Translations under genes and position numbers: made by a program
NCBI GenBank assembly: GCA_051294375.1
Contig: CM119268.1
Span: 19,120,323-19,184,322 of the forward strand
DNA: 64,000 nt
Direction: 5' to 3'
Origin: Paraspadella gotoi
Lineage: Eukaryota; Chaetognatha
Notes under the pieces: generated by a model
The model's input: only the letters and a program-made list of their open reading frames with translations
What the model was told of the DNA's origin: nothing
Database searches by the model: none
Shown here: positions 50,201 through 60,215 of the stretch, in pieces
How the letters are laid out: the number at the start of each line of letters is the position of its first letter
Numbering within the stretch: the first letter of the stretch is position 1

Positions 50201-51343
50201 AAAACATTTGATATAAATTGCTAAAAATGATAATTGCTCGATTTTGTTTTTTTCTTCTGAAACGAATATCGTTTTTGCATGAAGTTGAACATTAAAGAGT
50301 TTTCGTCCTACCGAATCTCTTTTGTAACGTGTAAATATATATTCTTTTTAATTATTTGTAATTCTATCCTCGCGTTAAAACAAACTGTTAATCATTGATT
50401 GTGCCATTTAAAAAGAAATACAAAATAATTTAAGTTTCAGATCTTTTGTTTTTACTCAATCGAGATTAACTTTAAGCCCGAGAGGTGTCCGAGGTTTGTT
50501 AGAAAAACGGGAAATAAAAGTACATAGAAAAGTCCATTGAAAAGTTAATTGTTTTATAAAATTTTCATTTTATTTCAAAAGAATAGTATTTGAAAAAAAA
50601 TGCCAGACAACTCATTGCTATTGAGTACTACTCCTCGCTTAGATGAATAAACAAACGCGATTAATGAGTGATGTTTTTATAAAACAATATCAATCACGAT
50701 GATACTTTACAAAAAAAATTCATACATCAAAAATATATTGCAATAATGTCGATCCTTGACGAGACGGAAAGCCGTTCCTCCCTGCCCATTCAGTTCTTAA
50801 AGATGGCAAGAAAAAGGTCAAAAGCTACAGCTTAAAGGTTAACGGTTAACCTAAATCGAAACTCAGGGCAAACGAATAAAAATAATAAAATTATTTCATT
50901 ATTTATCGAAATTCACCCAATGTACTTTTTCCTCCATCTTTTCTTTCCTTTAATTCTTCATTTATCCCCCAAGATTCCCCCCTCCTCGTTCCGAAATAAA
51001 ATTAAAATAAGTTCATTCTATTTTTAAACAAAATTACGATCCTCTTCCACAGTCCACTCAATCCTCTTTCATTCCCCACCGACCCACCACGCCCAAACCT
51101 CGGTCCCCCCTGCCTCCACCCCCTCATCCTCCTTCTTCCCCTTTCGTCTTCAAACGTCGTCTCTACACTGAAGCACCATCTTGCGAAACCGCGAGGCGTG
51201 AGCGGACGACGGTCGCGCCTCAGCGCCGATCGGCGGCGTCGGCGGCGGCGTCGGCGCCAGTAGAGCGTCCAGACCGGCGTCCGTCACCGGTTCTCCGCCA
51301 TTCGCAGAAGCGACGCCACCGACGGCGCCGGCGCCTTGTTTAA
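37993..51343 (+). CDS. AKAP2/MISP-like charged coiled-coil protein, six exons
   Basis: Exons: 37993-39130, 39621-39836, 46090-46202, 46654-46866, 49431-49844 and, less surely, 51053-51343. All junction phases agree (1,1,0,0,0), giving 794 aa. An in-frame TAA at 37963 precedes the ATG. Exon 1: acidic N-terminus, poly-Gln (about residues 91-98), about nine heptads of EQSIETN type (about 147-206), and an E4K2 run (about 325-356) predicted as a single alpha-helix. Exon 2: CPEVLLEIQKMNLAEAIQHN, poly-Thr, then Ser/Pro. Exon 4: ERQEFIRSQIVRRRRSDVLP and basic coiled coil. Exon 5: Pro/Gln-rich, then ATERIKREIEEQREREEELR, which resembles the IEREIxxxxEREEELR helix of the AKAP2 C-terminal/MISP family. 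By family it would bind PKA regulatory subunits or actin; that is inference. Exon 6 is Pro-rich and antisense to the CCDC24-like last exon, so its end is uncertain. Confidence 0.65.
39536..39620 (+). promoter_or_regulatory. CT microsatellite acting as polypyrimidine tract
   Basis: A (CT)n run and CT-rich extension lie immediately before the CCACACAG acceptor of exon 2 of the AKAP2/MISP-like gene. Array length would directly set the strength of this 3' splice site. Confidence 0.6.
40331..40950 (+). mobile_element. Older MITE of the same superfamily
   Basis: Ends tagggtgaagtgaaa and, inverted, tagagtgatgtgaaa form imperfect terminal repeats. The interior (agattcagattccttg, ttaagtaggttaaa, tatataaatatagctca) resembles the hAT-type MITEs at 5962 and 60216 and the block at 10920-11110. 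No target duplication is preserved. It lies in the second intron of the AKAP2/MISP-like gene. Confidence 0.6.
41020..41097 (+). repeat. (GA)n microsatellite
   Basis: GA run with a central GAAAGA section; intronic. Confidence 0.95.
41435..41670 (-). mobile_element. tRNA-derived SINE, family A, copy 2
   Basis: Second copy of the element at 2286-2519, with the same ends (tgaagagacagtaattattg and ttagtccaccataat). It is inserted in an intron, antisense to the host gene if the tRNA-like promoter defines the strand. Confidence 0.75.
43745..44060 (+). repeat. 19-20 bp minisatellite (atgcaagttgaaaaaatt)
   Basis: About 15 units inside the foldback element; same family as 926-1345 but more homogeneous (atgcaagttgaaaaa). 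Confidence 0.9.
44155..44320 (+). repeat. (CTTT)n array
   Basis: Tetranucleotide run with a few TTTT and CTAT interruptions, in the foldback loop. Confidence 0.95.
44750..44995 (-). repeat. Degenerate TTAACCC-like repeats with (CCCTAA)3
   Basis: Many variants of taaccctaat and ttaaccc. The best stretch is aaccctaaccctaaccct at 44921-44938, which equals three animal telomere repeats (TTAGGG on the minus strand). Short and decayed, so interstitial. Confidence 0.6.
46203..46500 (+). repeat. Degenerate GATGAGATGGGA minisatellite
   Basis: Imperfect units such as gatgagatgggatgaaatt fill the intron between 46202 and 46654. Confidence 0.75.
48046..48260 (+). mobile_element. tRNA-derived SINE, family C
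   Basis: tRNA-like head with A box near cagtggctcagtggacta and B box near ggttcaagccctg, followed by a GC-rich body (gtaacccgcctgtaggcaag, gctgcgggtggggcgcc). It sits in the intron 46867-49430. No second copy was seen in the window. The rest of that intron is AT-rich with no exon recognised. Confidence 0.6.
49845..51052 (+). other. Intron with G-runs
   Basis: Just after the GTGAGC donor, 49908-49990 contains several runs of 8-11 G separated by short spacers, which could form G-quadruplexes on the plus strand. The remainder is AT-rich and holds possible minus-strand poly(A) sites for the convergent CCDC24-like gene. No exon seen. Confidence 0.5.
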
Positions 51344-54300
51344 CCCGAACCTTGAGAGCTTCCACGGTGACGAGTTTGTGGGCGAAAGATAACGCCGATG
51401 CAGATGACGACACCGCCGCAGCCGCCGCGGCTCCCGGCGACGCCGCGTCGTCCTTCAGCGGCGACGAGTCTCTTATTCTCAGCCGATTGGTCGACCCGAA
51501 AGGCTGCCGCGCCGCCGGGCCTCGTTCTGGCGTCGTGCCAACGACTTCGACGGGATGAACGGCGCGCAATGGCTTCGCGGTGTCGTTGGCGCCGCTTTTG
51601 ACGCTCGACGACGCCGGTCGCGATTTGGGTCTCGTCGAGGAAGGTGGGCGTGGCAGGAAAGGTGAAGAGGCGATGGAAGAGGTGGAGGCGTCGACGGAGG
51701 AGTTGGGGATGTTGGAGGAATTGGAGGAGGAAGAGGATGTGTGAGTTGATTTGGACGGAAGTGTTGATGAGACGGTGAGGAAAGGACGAGCTGAGGGTTT
51801 ATCGCTGAGAAGTGTGGGGGAGAGGAGAAGGGAGAAGAGAGTCAGGAATTACGATTGTCGTTTTAAATGGCTTCGTGGCCTTTTGTTTGTTTTTTTGTTT
51901 GTTTGTTTGTTTTTCATGCTAAACTCAATAGACTTTTAAAACTCCTGCGATTAAATTATTCATTATTATTAATTTATGAATGTGCAATCTTGCAAATTTA
52001 TGTCTTTTTAAGTCACATGGGTAGGTGAAAACATTGGTTGTTTACCCGTTCCTTTTTATTTTTCGCCGGCTACTATAAAGGGCTATAAAAGCCAATACAC
52101 TACTCTAAATCACTCTTGTCTTTCTCTTACGTATTTTTAGTTTATTATTATTGTTTGAGATTAATTAATGTAGTCGGGCATTGCCTAGGTTCACCCCGCC
52201 TAGAATCATGTTGTGACCCGGTGGCTCATTGAATAAAGCCATCAGCTCATGACCACTAGGTACCGGGTTCAATCCCAACCCGGTACCAACCCTGCGGGAA
52301 GCGTGAGGACGGCCGTAAGCCGCTTTGGGGGCATGGCAAACCCTCAAGCCTGGTTCCAAGCCCAGGAACCCGTTCCATGGCTGCTAGAGGGGGTTATAGA
52401 AGTTACGGATAGTCATCTTCAGCCCATGTAGCGCCTTATCCACATTAACGATGAACGAATAAGATTAGGAGTTGACTTAAAAATTAAACTTATTAAATAA
52501 TTTTATATTGGTTGTACCAATTTCATAATAATATTAATAAGATATAAGATCGAGAAAACGCAACTTACCTTCCGTTTCCGAACGAAGTCTGTCGCTTCAT
52601 CATAAACCCGGCGCCGCCCTCTCCTCCGAAGGCGTCGCCGGCGCCTTGCTCCAGCAGCTGTCGCTCCAGTTTGGTCCGCTGCTCCTTGAGATCAGTGAGG
52701 GTGGGTTCGTCGGCGACTCCAGCAGCCGAATCGGAGCGGAAGTCGGATTCCGACTCGAGACAAGACTGTTTGGATGTGAGTGGGTGGAGGAGCAGGATTG
52801 GAGGAGAAGGAGTGGAGGAGTGAGTGGGTGAGGAGGGTGAGAGAGTGGAGAGAGGAGGGGGTAAGGAGTGGAGGAGCAGGAGTGGAAGAGTGATTGGGTG
52901 AGGAGTGAGGGAGTGAGGAGTGGAGTCAAGGGAGTAGGTGTGAGGAGTGGAGGGAAGAAGAGTGGTGAGGAGGAGTTTGAGAGTGGAGGAGCAGGAATGG
53001 GTGAGGAGGGGGTGAGAAAAGACAGGGAGTTTAAAACAGAGTTAATACTTAATTTATTGAAATAAAAAATAGAAAGTAAGAAAAAAAGGGAGAGAGGAAA
53101 TCGAGAAAAATACTTTATACATAGTTGTTATACTTGTTTTCATTAACGAATAAAATTTGAAAATAAACTTACAAAAAATTTATTAGCAGTCAATTTTTTC
53201 AAGTTCTATACACAAAATTTAAAGTTTCACATAACTTCACCATTTGTGCATCATTATAACTTTCAAACCGTTCGGCACTATTTTCTGAAAGGCGCAATTC
53301 CGGTTTCTTAATAAACTTAATTTTTATTTTATTATCTAATACTAATACTTAACAATATCCTCTAATCTTAAACCCAATCATATTCCATACCATAACAATT
53401 ATCCTAACTTAATTTCCATTTTAAGCTTAAACGGGGCGCTTTCGGGAAAATTACGGCGCCGATCTGTTCAAAACCTGCAAAAAATCGATATTCTTTGTAG
53501 AGATTTTTCGCCTCCGCTTCCAACGCGGATCTCAATCGATCATGATCTCGACGTAACCCGCCGTCGTCCGTCATTGTCATCGGTGTCGGCGTCATTTTTG
53601 TCGCCGAACGCCATCGTCGCCCGATCCGGCGCCGAGAGTCCGACGTCATTTTTTACGGGGGCGTCAGCGGCGGCGTCGTCGGCGCCGATCTCGCACGGCG
53701 CTCTCGACCGTCGCGTCCGCTGGACCGGTAGATGGACGGCGTTGTCTTGGCTTGGAGGTAGGAAGGAGGAGGAGGAAGAGGAGCCGGAGGTGGATCGTCG
53801 AGCGCGTAGCGGGAGAACGTGCTTCGTCTGACGCGAGCGGAGGATCTGGGGAAGGGAGGGAGGGAGGTAGGAGAGGAGGAAGAAAGAAGAAGAGGGGGAG
53901 GAAAGTGTGGAGAAAGAGAATGAAGGAAGGCGGGTGTGAAAAGTTGAAGAAGGAAGAAGGAAGAGAAAAGAAGACGAAAACGTAAGTTGAATAACTCGAA
54001 AATCATGATATTTTGGCGAATCGAATGATCACGAGTCACTGTGAAAATCGACAGTCGTCGTTTTCATCATGTCGTCGTCGTCGTCGACTGCCTACTCCTT
54101 CCTCAATATTTTATATAAATGAAATATAAGGAATTAGAAGGCAGTCGATGTGGAGGACTGTGGCTTTTACAATTTATGGGACTCGCCGGTCATTTGAGTC
54201 CCCAAAGAATCTACAATAATCAGCCTTCAACTTCCTCAAAAGCTTTCCTTCTCTCCCATTTCCCCAACTGTATCCCTTCCTTTTCAGCCTTGGATTGCCT

Positions 54301-55742
54301 GCCTTACCTTACTAATAATAACCTTACCTTTTTTATCACCCTTTTCCCTCTCCTTATTTGCCTTACCTGCTCCAACTGCCGCCCTTCCTTCTCAGCCTTG
54401 GATTGCAACGCCTCAACGTAAAACTGAATCTCCTTCTTGAGTCTGAATCTGACTTCGGCGGCTCCGGCAGCGGCCGCCCCGTCGTCGGCAGGAGTCAGCA
54501 GCAGCCGTGTCTCCTCGCGAAACTCGCGCAAATCTCCAAGAGGTTGTCACCTTGAGAAGTAGATTCGATTGGTTGGTTGGTTGGTTGATTGGTTGGTTAA
54601 ATGATTTGATTGTTTGTTTGTCCGATTCATTGATTGATTTTTTCTTTAACCACTTTGCCTTCCGAGACGTTTGAATTAATGCAAAATGTATGTTTGTTTT
54701 TTTTATATAGAGATCTTGTAATGTTTTTCTCGATTAAAAAGAAAATATGGATGACCTTCAGACCCGAGTTTGGTAATTCTTAATTCCCAGCCCCACTCAG
54801 TTTGGCTCTCATAGTTACGCTATTGTTTATATTCGTTTCATTTCTCCAACCCGAGTGAGTGCGTGAAAAATGTTATAATTGGATTTCGCAAAATTCTGAA
54901 ACTCTACGAAATAAAAAAAATTATCTTCCACGAATGACCATGAAGGAATTCGTCGTCTCTAAATGTTGCGGATCAACTTTCGATCCCTACTCGACGTCTC
55001 CCTTAACTGCAAATTCTGCGGCAGAGAAAAGATGCATTTCATTTGCAACGATTGCACGAATCTTTTGCGGAAACCAATCGGGAAATACGCAACGAAATCG
55101 CTGCCATGGAGAAAGTCATTTCCAAGTTGGAAAGTAAGGGATATGGAAATGGCGGTGGCAGCGGCGATGGCGGCAGCGGTGTCGGCGGCGGCGATGGCGG
55201 CAGCGGCGGTGTCGGCAGCGGCGGTGGCGGACTGACGGCGTTTTGATAACTAATTTGATATGAGCCAAAAATCCTATCGTTTGTCACAATAAATTTTCAA
55301 AAAGAAGACGACTTTTTCCGAACAGTTCTCCCATCTGCGATCGTGATTTACAAACCAAACACAATATAAGTCATTTCAAACAATTTATCCCAGGTATGTC
55401 TACAAAATCAGACTAGTCAATTCTGCAAAAGCTAGCTCTCTAATAACATCTCAGGGAGTTAAAGGTCATGTTACAAACAGATATATTGTTTTATAGATAA
55501 ATTGATTTATTGATTTATTGATAGACTGATTGATTGATTGTCTTTTGTCTTCCACATACCTCCGCGTGCAACTCCACCGTCTGATCCACGAGGGATTCCC
55601 CCAAAATCTCCCGCATGTAGATTCTCTCCAACGAAGTCTTCAAGTTCTTCTTCGTCACCGCCCACACGGAGACGGGAGGCTCGTAGGGCGTGGCCCGCGA
55701 CGACGACGAGGACCCGGGGCGAGGGTGCGGAGTGGACGACAT
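51150..55742 (-). CDS. CCDC24-like coiled-coil protein, five exons
   Basis: Exons: 55742-55560, about 54550-54367, 53845-53455, 52765-52569, 51804-51150. Anchors that parallel vertebrate CCDC24: MREILGESLVDQTVELHAE (exon 1); FRLKKEIQFYVEALQSKAEK (exon 2); HDRLRSALEAEAKNLYKEYR (exon 3); CLESESDF and EPTLTDLKEQRTKLERQLLE (exon 4); RPSSAHASRFRKMVLQC near the C-terminus (exon 5). The order of all five anchors matches. Exon 3 to 4 joins in phase 0 and exon 4 to 5 in phase 2, restoring Ser. Exons 2 and 3 as drawn are 184 and 391 nt (both 3n+1). Each reads correctly only with a one-base frame correction, so assembly indels or alternative borders are likely. The Ser/Ala/Pro-rich linkers are less conserved. 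CCDC24 is a poorly characterised coiled-coil protein; a ciliary or centrosomal role is only conjecture. Confidence 0.75.
52170..52443 (+). mobile_element. tRNA-derived SINE, family B, copy 2
   Basis: tRNA-like promoter with A-box-like ggtggctcattgaataaag and B box gggttcaatccc. The element runs from gtagtcgggcattgcctagg to gcgccttatccac. It lies in the fourth CCDC24-like intron and is antisense to that gene. Confidence 0.8.
52785..53035 (+). repeat. Purine-rich GGAGTGGAGGAG tract
   Basis: Near-continuous purines with ggagtgggtgaggagg-like units in the third CCDC24-like intron, so C/T-rich in the transcript. Many GG and GGG runs. Confidence 0.75.
54963..55246 (+). CDS. Small nested ORF with CxxC pairs or Gly tail
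   Basis: Inside the first CCDC24-like intron, on the opposite strand. Two overlapping frames compete. The ATG frame at 54963-55235 (90 codons) reads LNCKFCGREKMHFICNDCTN, with two CxxC pairs like a zinc knuckle, then basic sequence and a poly-Ala end. The other frame, open to 55246, reads LHESFAETNREIRNEIAAME then KVISKLESKGYG and a Gly-rich tail. The second half of the first frame looks less protein-like than the coiled coil of the other. A zinc knuckle joined to a coiled coil by one shift would be the most natural protein, reminiscent of ATG14-type N-termini, but that is speculation. An AATAAA lies at 55289-55294, just downstream. No family is assigned. Confidence 0.4.
55289..55294 (+). terminator. 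Poly(A) signal AATAAA
   Basis: Canonical hexamer about 45 bp after the nested plus-strand ORF; supports a transcript end there, though AT-rich DNA makes chance hexamers common. Confidence 0.4.
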
Positions 55743-55835
55743 GTTCGCGGGGTGAGTTGGCGTGATCTTTTGAAGGAGACGTCACGAAATGTGGAAGGGC
55801 GTGAAAATCATCGCGAAGAAAAGGAAGAGAAGGAA

Positions 55836-55877
<42 letters not shown>

Positions 55878-56485
55878 AGAAGACTAACGATTATTTTCAA
55901 AAATTGATATTCATCATTTCTTATTCAAAATTGAACATACAATTTATTAATTTGTTAGTTTTTGAAGAATTTGCGGTAAGCGATCTAGAAAAGAGAAAAA
56001 TCTTTTACTGTCATTGAAAGAGTCGGGGTAACATCGGGAAAACAACGAGCTACAATGCAAGTCTCCTCACAAGACTTGACTTTCGATTAACAACACATGT
56101 ATGAAATATAAGCAAAACAATTACCAAGAGTTCAATCATCCATCACTTGCAATTGATAAAACGATTCAATAATATCCAATTTACACGTATTTAACTATAA
56201 AAATGCGACTTATTATAGAGTAGCTCCACGAGGACAGACCGCGAAAAAATATAAGCCTACAGATGAGCGACTTAAAAAAATATTGGGAAAACGAAAGTTC
56301 AAATTATAAAGAAATTAAAATTGGTTAGAGTTGAAGTTTGTTGTTGTCGTTGTCGTCGTCTTTAAAGCAATCGTCCTTCAATTTATCGATGTTCTCACTT
56401 CTCACCTTCCCTTACTCCTCCTACTCCTTCTCCCTTCCTTTCCTCCTCCTCCTCTTTCTCCTCCGATTTCCACCTCCCCCATTTT
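55743..56485. other. Upstream flank of the CCDC24-like gene
   Basis: Contains a (GAC)n tract at 55836-55875 and then AT-rich DNA. No exon recognised. Confidence 0.45.
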
Positions 56486-56678
56486 TCACACCTCCCACAC
56501 GCAAGGGCAGCAGGTGACGGGCTCGTAGCACACCCCCGCCCTCTCTCTCGGATCGTAGACGCTGCCTGGCCTGAGTCGGTTCATGACCCAAAACGGAGCC
56601 AAGAGGAGGAAGAGGAAGAGGCAAAGGCCGGAGACGATGGAAGACCCGACGGAGAACCAATAGAGTTCAGGGGAGTAG
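56486..56678 (-). CDS. Membrane protein, last exon
   Basis: After a pyrimidine-rich acceptor (CCTAACCCTCCGATCAG), the minus strand reads YSPELYWFSVGSSIVSGLCL, FLFLLLAPFWVMNRLRPGSV then YDPRERAGVCYEPVTCCPCV and WEV with TGA. It shows one clear transmembrane helix (about residues 8-31) followed by a short cytoplasmic or luminal tail with four Cys. The GC-rich sequence, good acceptor and single TM segment make a real exon likely. The family is not recognised and the upstream exons were not located. Entry phase is 1. Confidence 0.55.
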
Positions 56679-56719
56679 CTGATCGGAGGGTTAGGGATGG
56701 CGGATATGGACCAATTAAT

Positions 56720-56859
56720 TAATTAATTAATTTCATTTATTTATTTATTTATTATTATTTATTTATGTATTTTATTTATTTATTTTTTATTTATTATTTA
56801 TTATTTATTTATTTATTTATTTATTATTTATTTATTTATTATTTATTTATTTATTATTT

Positions 56860-56891
<32 letters not shown>

Positions 56892-56975
56892 TTATTATTT
56901 TATTTATTTATTTATTTATTTATTTATTATATTATTTTTATTATTATTTATTTGTTTATTATTTATCTATATGTT
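56720..56975 (+). repeat. (TTTA)n array
   Basis: Imperfect TTTA/TTATT array of about 240 bp. FIYLFI-type open frames over it are repeat translations. Confidence 0.95.
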
Positions 56976-57037
56976 AGGAGGGCGTTATTGAAGTTACGGA
57001 CAGTCATCTTCAGCCCAGGAAGCGCCTTATCCACAGG
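56976..57037 (+). mobile_element. SINE family B, 3' fragment
   Basis: Only the distal end remains (gaagttacggacagtcatct, gcgccttatccaca), directly abutting the (TTTA)n array. Confidence 0.65.
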
Positions 57038-57178
57038 CTTGAATTTATTATCCAGAAAGGTTTCCTTTTGAAGCCAACAAATACCAAATCTAAGCGGTAC
57101 CAATATTGCTCAAACTTATATATACATTTAAAAATTAACCCCCTCCTCCTCCTCCCTTTGCTCCCTCCTTTCTCACAG

Positions 57179-57435
57179 TCGACAAGAGGCGGCCTTGAAG
57201 GTTTGCAGCAAGAGCAAGATGCTGAAGACAAAGTCGACGACGCCGAAGACGACGAAGAGAAGTTTGAGGATGCGGACGACGGGATCGAGGAGGGAGAAGA
57301 GGAGGGAGAAGGCGAAGGAGAAGAAGGTGAGAGAGATGGAGGCGACGAGGAGATTGAAGAGACCCTGGAGGAAGATGAGGTGGGACGAGAGGGAAGCTTA
57401 AATTCCATGTCTTTATTTATTCTTTTATTTTTTCA

Positions 57436-57468
<33 letters not shown>

Positions 57469-57474
57469 TCATTA

Positions 57475-57509
<35 letters not shown>

Positions 57510-57514
57510 TATTA

Positions 57515-57583
<69 letters not shown>

Positions 57584-57894
57584 TTCATATTATTTCAACT
57601 CATTAATTCATTCATATTCATTCATTCATTCATTCATTCATTTATTCTTTCATTTATTTATTCAATCACTCATTCATTTATACTTCCCTTCATTTATTCA
57701 TTCGTTAATTCATTCATTCATTCATTCATTTATTCCTACATTCATTTATTCCTTCATTTCCTCACCGCTTCGCAGTATCTGATGGATCGACGGTGAAGGA
57801 GAACGACGAATTGCGCGGGAAAGAGAGCGACGCTGAAGACGACGACGACGACGCGAACTCTGACTCGATCGTTACGCGGGAAAAGGCGGGTCAG
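57179..57894 (+). CDS. Glu/Asp-rich exons of an unidentified gene
   Basis: Exon 57179-57379 follows a strong pyrimidine tract and CTCACAG. It reads STRGGLEGLQQEQDAEDKVD then an almost uninterrupted Glu/Asp/Gly run, ending EETLEEDE before GTGGGA (201 nt, phase 0 in and out). The next GC-rich block starts after CTTCGCAG at 57776. In phase 0 it gives only YLMDRR and stops at 57794-57796. In phase 1 it gives SDGSTVKENDELRGKESDAE, DDDDDANSDSIVTREKAGQ and a GTGGTA donor at 57895. Either the protein ends YLMDRR, or a one-base error hides a second acidic exon. The first exon's opposite strand is also open (Ser-rich), so strand is supported mainly by splice signals. Confidence 0.4.
57438..57765 (+). 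repeat. (ATT)n and (ATTC)n arrays
   Basis: Trinucleotide array at 57438-57585 followed by ATTC/ATTT units at 57600-57760, within the intron between the two acidic exons. Confidence 0.95.
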
Positions 57895-58767
57895 GTGGTA
57901 GCAAAAGTGTGGCCAGAGGTAGCGCCACATTCTAAGTTATTGTTGATATTGATTATTATTACCTGATGGAGTTTTTTTTAGTTTTAATGATTTGTAACCT
58001 TTTTTTATTACGTTTATTACGTTTTATACGTTCAAGCTGCGAAATTTATAGGCTTTTTATATATTTTTATATATTCGTGCCATAATTTAAGTTACATTAA
58101 TACTTGAAACTCAATATATGTCGATGTAAAAAATATTTCAAGGTTCCTTTATGGCATGAGACCCAAAATTATATCAATTAAATGTTTTTTTTGGCTCCCA
58201 GATTGGTTTCCAGGGAAAACTCTGACGTCAGAGTTTGTCGCCCGAATTTCTTCGCTGATCTTTTGTTTAAATTGTCATCTTGAACCAAAAAAAAAGTTTA
58301 AATGTTTGTCGCGAATGGCGTCGCAGTCAGATAAAAAAAACATATGATAAGTTTATATATAGATTCATGTTCTGCTACATTGTCTGCCCGGTGTATTTTT
58401 ATACTGTTGTAAATAAATCTATATTACGATATCAATTAGAATAAAATTAAAATATTGTTAGTAAATTCTTTGATCTCAATCACATCATTGAAAATGTCAA
58501 GATAATAAATCCAGATTTTTTAAAGGACGGTGATAACATTGGGAAATGTATCAGCTGTTAAAGGCGAGAATAATTGAGAATTTCTTTTCTTTAAATTAAA
58601 CATTTTATTAAAAATGTCAGCAGTAACGAAAGTGACATTTACCTTTTAAAAATTCGTGCCCATACGGATTTACAGTATTTTCGTTTTTATCAAGACAATT
58701 TTTCTTTTAATCTAAACACCTCTTTTGCTTTTTTGCATTTTTCCTAATATCAGCTCTAATAATAACC
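57895..58767. other. AT-rich upstream flank of the LDLa-MAM gene
   Basis: No exon or clear promoter element recognised. Confidence 0.45.
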
Positions 58768-60175
58768 ATGGCTTCATTCGGGATGCTCTTTTGTTTCTTG
58801 GCTTTTATTGCAATCAGCGCCTCGTGCGGCGTCGACGAATTCGAGTGTCGTCACTCGAAGAAATGCGTCTCCAGATCGAAAGTCTGCGACTTTTTGACTG
58901 ACTGCTCTTCAGATGGCCATTTGGATTTTTCGGGTCCGAAAAATATTATTTGTAATATCTATCTTAAAAAACTATGTTTACAAATAAATTCAGGCGAACA
59001 TTTAATTTTAAAACTGAAGCGACCGAGAGAAAAAACGAGAATCGAGAAACGAGAATCACTATGCAAATCCTCACGTTTGGGCAACAAGTGTTGCGACGGG
59101 GGCTAGAACCTGATACCCTGTTGATTACATTAAATTACATTACATTAACCTACTGACTACATCAATACGGAACACCTCTTACCCTAAACCCAAACCAATT
59201 TTTAGACGAGTCCGACTGCGCTTCCTGTGGATTCGAGAGTGACACTTGTGGATGGACGGACGCGTCGCGAGGTAACTTCGCCTGGCGTCGAATCCAAACA
59301 AATGATCACTCGGCCAGCGTGATTCCTATCAAGGAGAAAGGTTTCGCCATGGTGCTGACCAGAAAGGTTGGGATTTTGATGAATAAAAAAAAAAATTTAA
59401 AAAGATTAGACCTCATGGTTTATTGATTTAAAATAATCACATGCATACGTTATCTGCAAATATAAACTTACTTCATTATGACAATATTATTTTATATGAA
59501 CATTTTTTTTTCATCCCTCAGCCGGGCACGTTCTTCAGTTCGGCCGTCCTCCGCTCTCCAGAGTTAGGACCGACAGGCAAACCTTGCACGTTGCAATTTC
59601 ACTACAAGAAGCAATCAGTCTGTGGTGGGATGAACAAGGAAGAGTTGCAGGTGGAAAGAAGAACATGGGAATTGTATCGCCGACTTGGTTCCTATGCTTG
59701 AGTGTTTTCAAAAAGATGCCCCTACCTATTATGATTTATTTTATTAAATTTGCAATACTTAAATTACCTGTATTTACGTAGATATTCACGCGAAATATCT
59801 AAATTATTAACTTTTTTTAGAATCTTTAATAAAAATGAATCTTCAATATTTTTTTTTCATATTCTTTAAATCCACCAAAAAAGCGGATGGTATTCAACTT
59901 TTAAAAATTCCTAGGTGTGGACGGTGAGCGGTTCCTCCAAGAAGAAGATCTGGTCCGAGTGCAAAGGAAGCGGCAGCGGGTGGGGTCACGCCATGGTGGG
60001 CGTGCCTCGAGAGGCGCGGGGTTTTCGATTAGAGTTTCGATTGGCGGCGATGAGAGGACCGACGGGACAAGTCGCTTTAGACGACGTGACGATGGGGATG
60101 TGCGGGAAGGACATGCGTGGGTGGATGGGGGGAAGATCACGAGGGCAGTCGAATCTTTATTCTTTAATATTTTAA
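58768..60175 (+). CDS. Secreted LDLa-MAM protein, complete, four exons
   Basis: Exons: 58768-58933, 59206-59366, 59522-59650 and 59915-60175; phases 1, 0, 0; 238 aa. Exon 1 starts MASFGMLFCFLAFIAISASC (signal peptide), then FECRHSKKCVSRSKVCDFLT opens an LDL-receptor class A module. Exon 2 completes it with DESDC and begins a MAM domain: CGFESDTCGWTDASRGNFAW. Exon 3 gives RSPELGPTGKPCTLQFHYKK; exon 4 gives ARGFRLEFRLAAMRGPTG and QVALDDVTMGMC, the MAM end motif. MAM and LDLa modules act in extracellular adhesion; the partner is unknown. The domain pair is short for the family, whose members usually repeat the module. The first donor (CGG before GTCCGA) is weak; a later donor at TTTGTAATA would also keep frame, with an extended LDLa loop. 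The C-terminal tail after MAM is Gly/Arg/Ser-rich and ends YSLIF. Confidence 0.8.
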
Positions 60176-60215
60176 TAAATCAGTATTACATTTGAAACGG
60201 TAGTTGTATGTATAC

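Noticed and set aside
57010-57408. Ser-rich minus-strand ORF of 132 codons
   Set aside because: Antisense shadow of the Glu/Asp-rich exon; the plus strand has the better acceptor and donor.
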